From NCBI GenBank assembly GCA_025936195.1, contig JAICTW010000088.1:1-8074 (forward strand): 8,074 nucleotides of DNA, in the 5' to 3' direction. Positions 5,026-8,074 of the stretch are shown here, in pieces. The translations under genes and the position numbers were made by a program. The stretch's first letter is position 1; each line of letters begins with the position of its first letter. Source of the DNA: Flavisolibacter sp. Lineage in GTDB: Bacteria > Bacteroidota > Bacteroidia > Chitinophagales > Chitinophagaceae. A model generated the notes under the pieces. The model was not told the origin of the DNA, made no database searches, and saw nothing but the letters and a program-made list of their open reading frames with translations.

Positions 5026-5039
5026 CGAAAACCATTTAC

Positions 5040-6683
5040 ATGAAACGGCTTGCACTGCTTACCATAGTCTGCACCCAGCTAACAGCAACTGCGTTTTCAC
5101 AGAATAAAAATCATAGCCAGGCATCAGCTCAAAAATCAAATGCGCAGGTAGAAACTATTAATGGCATTGTAGAAGGTAATCATGAAAAAAGCGGCGTCTA
5201 TTCTTTCAAAGGAATTCCTTTTGCAGCGCCTCCGGTTGGCGATCTTCGCTGGAAAGAGCCTCAACCTGTGAAAAATTGGGAAGGCGTACGTGCAGCAAAG
5301 GATTTTGGTCCACGTGCCATGCAGCCGCCCATTTTTGGCGATATGAATTTCCGTTCCAATGGCATGAGTGAAGATTGTTTGTATTTGAACGTGTGGACGC
5401 CGAACACCAAAGGCAAATTGCCGGTGCTTGTTTATTTCTATGGAGGCGGATTTGTAGCAGGCGACGGTTCCGAACCACGTTATGATGGTGAAAGCATGGC
5501 AGAAAAAGGAATTGTTGCATTGACTGTAAATTATCGCCTCGGTGTCTTTGGTTTTTTTGCCCATCCTGAACTTACAAAGGAATCTTCCCATCATTCCTCA
5601 GGCAATTATGGATTAATGGACCAGGCAGCCGCTATTCAATGGGTTAAAAAAAATATTTCAGCCTTTGGCGGCGATCCTGATAAAATCACCATTGCAGGAG
5701 AATCGGCAGGTTCCATTTCTGTAAGTGCTCAAATGATTTCTCCACTTTCCAAAAATTTGATTGCCGGAGCCATTGGCGAAAGTGGTTCACTTCTTGGTGC
5801 ATTACCTCCTGTTCCACTTTCCCAGGCAGAACAAAATAGTGTGCAGTTTGCAAAAAGTATTGGTGCAAATTCTCTAACCGAACTCAGAGCCTTGAACGCG
5901 GATTCTTTACTCAATGCATCCACCAAATACGGGCCTTTCCGTTTTTCAATGACCATTGACGGATATTTCATTCCCAAAGATCCTTTGGCTATTTATCAAT
6001 CGGGCGAAGAAGCACATGTTCCGTTGCTTGTTGGCTGGAACTCACAGGAGATGGATTACCGTGCCATAATGGGCAACGAAAAACCCACTAAAGAAAATTT
6101 TGAAAACACAGTTCGAAAATTGTACGGTGATAAAGCGACTGCTGTTTTAAAAGCTTATGCTGTAAATTCCGATGCTGATGCCGAACAAGCCGCAACAGAG
6201 TTAGCCGGCGCAAGGTTTATTGCATTCAGCACATGGCGATGGGCTCAATTGCAAACAAAGACCGGAGGCAAACCGGTATATCGCTATTATTACTCGCGGC
6301 CACGCCCTGCCATGCGTTCCGAAATGGGCAACGCCGTTCCCGGACTTGCAGGCGGTGTGCAAAAAGGAAATAACAACGCTCCAAAACTGCCTGCCGCAAA
6401 AGGTGCAGTACATTCCGCAGAAATTGAGTATGCCATGGGAAATTTAAGTTCCAATAAAGTATATGCATGGACTGCAGATGATCATAAAGTGTCAAAGATC
6501 ATGCAGGAATACTTTGCCAATTTTATAAAGAAAGGAGATCCTAATGGTCCGGGATTACCCAGGTGGCCGGCTACCAACAACAGCGATCCGGCTCCGGTAA
6601 TGCAAATTGATGTGAACACGCATCTAATGCCAACTACGCATGAAAAACGATATCAGGTTCTGGAACAAATTCAACAGAAATAA
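5040..6683 (+). CDS. Exported type-B carboxylesterase (alpha/beta hydrolase)
   Basis: A 547-aa carboxylesterase/lipase family enzyme of normal length that hydrolyses carboxylic esters. Residues 1-20 form a signal peptide with cleavage near AFSQ, so it acts in the periplasm or beyond. The catalytic triad is complete: Ser222 in GESAGS (220-225), Glu337 in GWNSQEMD, and His458 in GAVHSAEIEY. The oxyanion hole is YGGGF (134-138). Other family marks are the GIPFAAPPVGDLRW segment (58-71), EDCLYLNVWTP (111-121) and NYRLGVFGFF (164-173). Cys113 is the only Cys of the mature protein, so the disulfide known in eukaryotic members is absent. A Gly/Asn/Pro-rich insert of about 30 residues (425-454) precedes the catalytic His and may act as a lid. 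The natural substrate is unknown; p-nitrobenzyl esterase-like labels are generic. A 109-bp gap with its own promoter separates it from the MFS gene, so co-transcription is not required. Confidence 0.95.
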   Translation: MKRLALLTIVCTQLTATAFSQNKNHSQASAQKSNAQVETINGIVEGNHEKSGVYSFKGIPFAAPPVGDLRWKEPQPVKNWEGVRAAKDFGPRAMQPPIFGDMNFRSNGMSEDCLYLNVWTPNTKGKLPVLVYFYGGGFVAGDGSEPRYDGESMAEKGIVALTVNYRLGVFGFFAHPELTKESSHHSSGNYGLMDQAAAIQWVKKNISAFGGDPDKITIAGESAGSISVSAQMISPLSKNLIAGAIGESGSLLGALPPVPLSQAEQNSVQFAKSIGANSLTELRALNADSLLNASTKYGPFRFSMTIDGYFIPKDPLAIYQSGEEAHVPLLVGWNSQEMDYRAIMGNEKPTKENFENTVRKLYGDKATAVLKAYAVNSDADAEQAATELAGARFIAFSTWRWAQLQTKTGGKPVYRYYYSRPRPAMRSEMGNAVPGLAGGVQKGNNNAPKLPAAKGAVHSAEIEYAMGNLSSNKVYAWTADDHKVSKIMQEYFANFIKKGDPNGPGLPRWPATNNSDPAPVMQIDVNTHLMPTTHEKRYQVLEQIQQK

Positions 6684-6734
6684 TTCAAAAATTATCAGCA
6701 AGTATTTTGTCGAAGGCTATCACCAACTCTTCAA

Positions 6735-6765
6735 TTAGTGAAAACGCTCTGCACACTTACCTTTG
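6735..6765 (+). promoter_or_regulatory. Bacteroidota-type promoter for the MFS gene
   Basis: TACCTTTG (6758-6765) is an exact TAnnTTTG -7 box. TTAG (6735-6738), one base from TTTG, lies 19 nt upstream, the preferred spacing. Transcription should start near 6771, about 21 nt before the GTG at 6793. This is the best complete promoter in the window and shows the transporter can be expressed independently of the esterase. Confidence 0.6.
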
Positions 6766-6792
6766 CCACTCATATAAACTGAAAGAACTAAA

Positions 6793-7980
6793 GTGGAAGT
6801 AAGAACAGCAGTTCAGGAGCAGCCATTAATCAATAAAGTATACAAGAGTTTAGTACGTACCCGTATAGCCGTTGCCTTATTTTATTTTGGACAAGGCGTT
6901 GCCTTCGCTTCATGGGCAAGCCGTATTCCGGATATCAAACACAAGCTCAATCTTTCTGATGCTGGCTTGGGCAGCATACTATTGTGTTTACCATTGGGAC
7001 AATTATGCACCATGCCTGTTTCCGCAACATTGGTCACCAAATACGGAAGCAAAAAAATACTCACTATCGCTGCACCTTTATATGTTGTAGCGCTTAGCAA
7101 TTTAGGATTAGCGGCCGCTCCCTGGCAACTGGCATTAGCGCTGTTTTTATTTGGTGTGATTGGTAACATGGCCAATATTGCTTTAAACACACAAGGCGTA
7201 GAAACCGAAAAATTATATAATCGTCCGATCAATACTTCTTTTCACGGTGCATGGAGCGTTGCGGGTTTTACAGGCGCTTTAATTGGTTTGCTGATGATCA
7301 ACCTGCATGTAAGGCCCTATCTGCATTTTTTGATTATACTCCTTTTAAGCTGGGCCAATGTGTTCATCAATCATAAGCATTTGGTAATCGGCAGACCTGA
7401 AAACGCGGAAACCAAACGGCGTTTTTTTGTAAAGCCCGAAGGTGCTTTGCTGCAATTGGGCATTATTGCTTTTTGCAGTATGGCCACAGAAGGTTGTATG
7501 TTCGATTGGAGCGGTGTTTACTTTAAGGAAATTGTGAAGGCCCCGCGTTCTTTGCTGGTTTTAGGTTATGCTTCTTTCATGGTTATGATGGCAACAGGAA
7601 GGTTCCTTGGTGATTATGTGATCTCAAAAATCGGCCGCAAACATACCATGCAGATCAGTGGTATTCTTGTGTCTTCCGGTATGGCATTGTCTGTTTGCTT
7701 TCCCTATCTTGTTACCGCAACTATAGGGTTTATGATGGTAGGTTTAGGAGTGGCCACCAATATTCCATCGGTGTACAGTATTGCGGGTAAAAATGAAAAA
7801 GTGCCGCCAGGTATTGCATTGGCCATGGTATCGAGTGTGAGCTATTTTGGTTTTTTGATGGGACCTCCGCTGATCGGTTATATTTCTGCACTATCAAGTC
7901 TCAGATATTCGTATGCGGTGATTGGCTGTTTTGGTTTGCTGATCTCTTATCTGGTAACAAGGAATAAGGCAGTGCATTAA
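6793..7980 (+). CDS. MFS transporter, YbjJ-like
   Basis: A 395-aa inner-membrane protein of the major facilitator superfamily with about 12 transmembrane segments in two six-helix halves and a cytoplasmic loop at roughly 192-213. Features resembling E. coli YbjJ are FASWASRIPDI (38-48), a motif-A-like loop LVTKYGSKK (80-88), SFHGAWSVAGFTGA (149-162), TEGCMFDWSGVYF (232-244), a second motif-A-like loop GRFLGDYVISKIGRKH (269-284) and MGPPLIGY (356-363). The substrate is unknown; export of small metabolites or sugars is a family-level guess. It starts at GTG: an in-frame TAA lies at 6775-6777, no ATG precedes TM1 (from about residue 25), and the promoter places the transcript start near 6771. 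The sequence around the start is A-rich (TGAAAG seven bases before GTG). The gene is the last in the window and is followed by a terminator. Confidence 0.93.
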   Translation: MEVRTAVQEQPLINKVYKSLVRTRIAVALFYFGQGVAFASWASRIPDIKHKLNLSDAGLGSILLCLPLGQLCTMPVSATLVTKYGSKKILTIAAPLYVVALSNLGLAAAPWQLALALFLFGVIGNMANIALNTQGVETEKLYNRPINTSFHGAWSVAGFTGALIGLLMINLHVRPYLHFLIILLLSWANVFINHKHLVIGRPENAETKRRFFVKPEGALLQLGIIAFCSMATEGCMFDWSGVYFKEIVKAPRSLLVLGYASFMVMMATGRFLGDYVISKIGRKHTMQISGILVSSGMALSVCFPYLVTATIGFMMVGLGVATNIPSVYSIAGKNEKVPPGIALAMVSSVSYFGFLMGPPLIGYISALSSLRYSYAVIGCFGLLISYLVTRNKAVH

Positions 7981-7987
7981 TTCAGGA

Positions 7988-8008
7988 GCTGTTGGCTGTT
8001 AGCTATTG
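7988..8008. repeat. Heptamer tandem repeat GCTrTTr, three units
   Basis: GCTGTTG (7988-7994), GCTGTTA (7995-8001) and GCTATTG (8002-8008) follow directly, seven bases each, eight bases after the MFS stop codon. From memory, similar GCTGTTAGCTATTAGC strings recur between genes in many Bacteroidota genomes. Their role is unknown. The last units overlap the arm of the terminator hairpin at 7999. Confidence 0.5.
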
Positions 8009-8033
8009 CCTGGTTAAAAGCTAAAATTTTTTT
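7999..8033 (+). terminator. Intrinsic terminator of the MFS gene
   Basis: TTAGCT (7999-8004) pairs with AGCTAA (8019-8024) across a 14-nt loop, and AA plus seven T (8027-8033) follow. The stem is short, but the T-tract and the position 18 bases after the stop codon suit a rho-independent terminator. Bases 8034-8074 show no further feature I can support. Confidence 0.5.
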
Positions 8034-8074
8034 ATAGGTAATGCATTGGGTTCCAGACAAAACCCGAAAGCCTG

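Noticed and set aside
5136..5594. 152-codon minus-strand frame inside the esterase gene
   Set aside because: It is antisense to a fully conserved esterase region and shows no recognisable domain.
8048..8065. GGGTT/AACCC inverted repeat at the window end
   Set aside because: Five-base arms with an eight-base loop and no context; the window stops before any associated gene.

Overview
The window looks like chromosomal DNA of a Bacteroidota species, most likely a member of the Chitinophagaceae or a close relative; that placement is an inference. It is AT-rich. Several genes are preceded by the Bacteroidota -33/-7 promoter (TTTG, about 19-20 nt, TAnnTTTG). No called start has a Shine-Dalgarno sequence; each has an A-rich patch about 8-13 nt upstream. 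The proteins (DUF6597-type AraC regulators, exported proteins with signal peptides ending near FSQ, YbjJ-like MFS) fit the same group. No rRNA, tRNA, CRISPR array, transposase, phage gene or defence system was found.

Layout. 1-181: terminator-like hairpin of an off-window gene, then a promoter. 182-979 (+): exported two-domain protein with a topoisomerase-IV-like small secreted domain and a DUF2846-like domain. 1012-1176 (+): possible decayed gene tail. 1220-1432 (-): 70-aa polar protein. 1433-1727: non-coding, with an octamer repeat remnant. 1728-2498 (+): AraC regulator. 2640-3041 (+): DUF1398 protein, preceded by a direct repeat that could be the AraC operator and followed by a strong hairpin. 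3169-3243: competing hairpins ahead of a 58-aa polar protein (3261-3437, +). 3457-3840 (-): single-domain rhodanese, convergent with it. 4095-4571 (+): cupin. 4648-4863 (-): 71-aa polar Asn/Gln/Ser-rich protein. 5040-6683 (+): exported type-B carboxylesterase with a complete triad. 6793-7980 (+): 12-TM MFS transporter with a GTG start. The window ends with a heptamer repeat and a terminator.

How the genes relate. Most are single-gene units with their own promoters or terminators, so this is mainly a housekeeping/accessory mosaic rather than one pathway. The best-supported functional pair is the AraC regulator and the DUF1398 gene. Three tiny, very polar, probably disordered proteins are scattered through the window, and two of them share a nearly identical 16-nt start region. 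These, the AraC operator candidate, the 3169-3243 leader and the domain fusion at 182-979 are the items most worth a second look. No clearly new multi-gene system was found.
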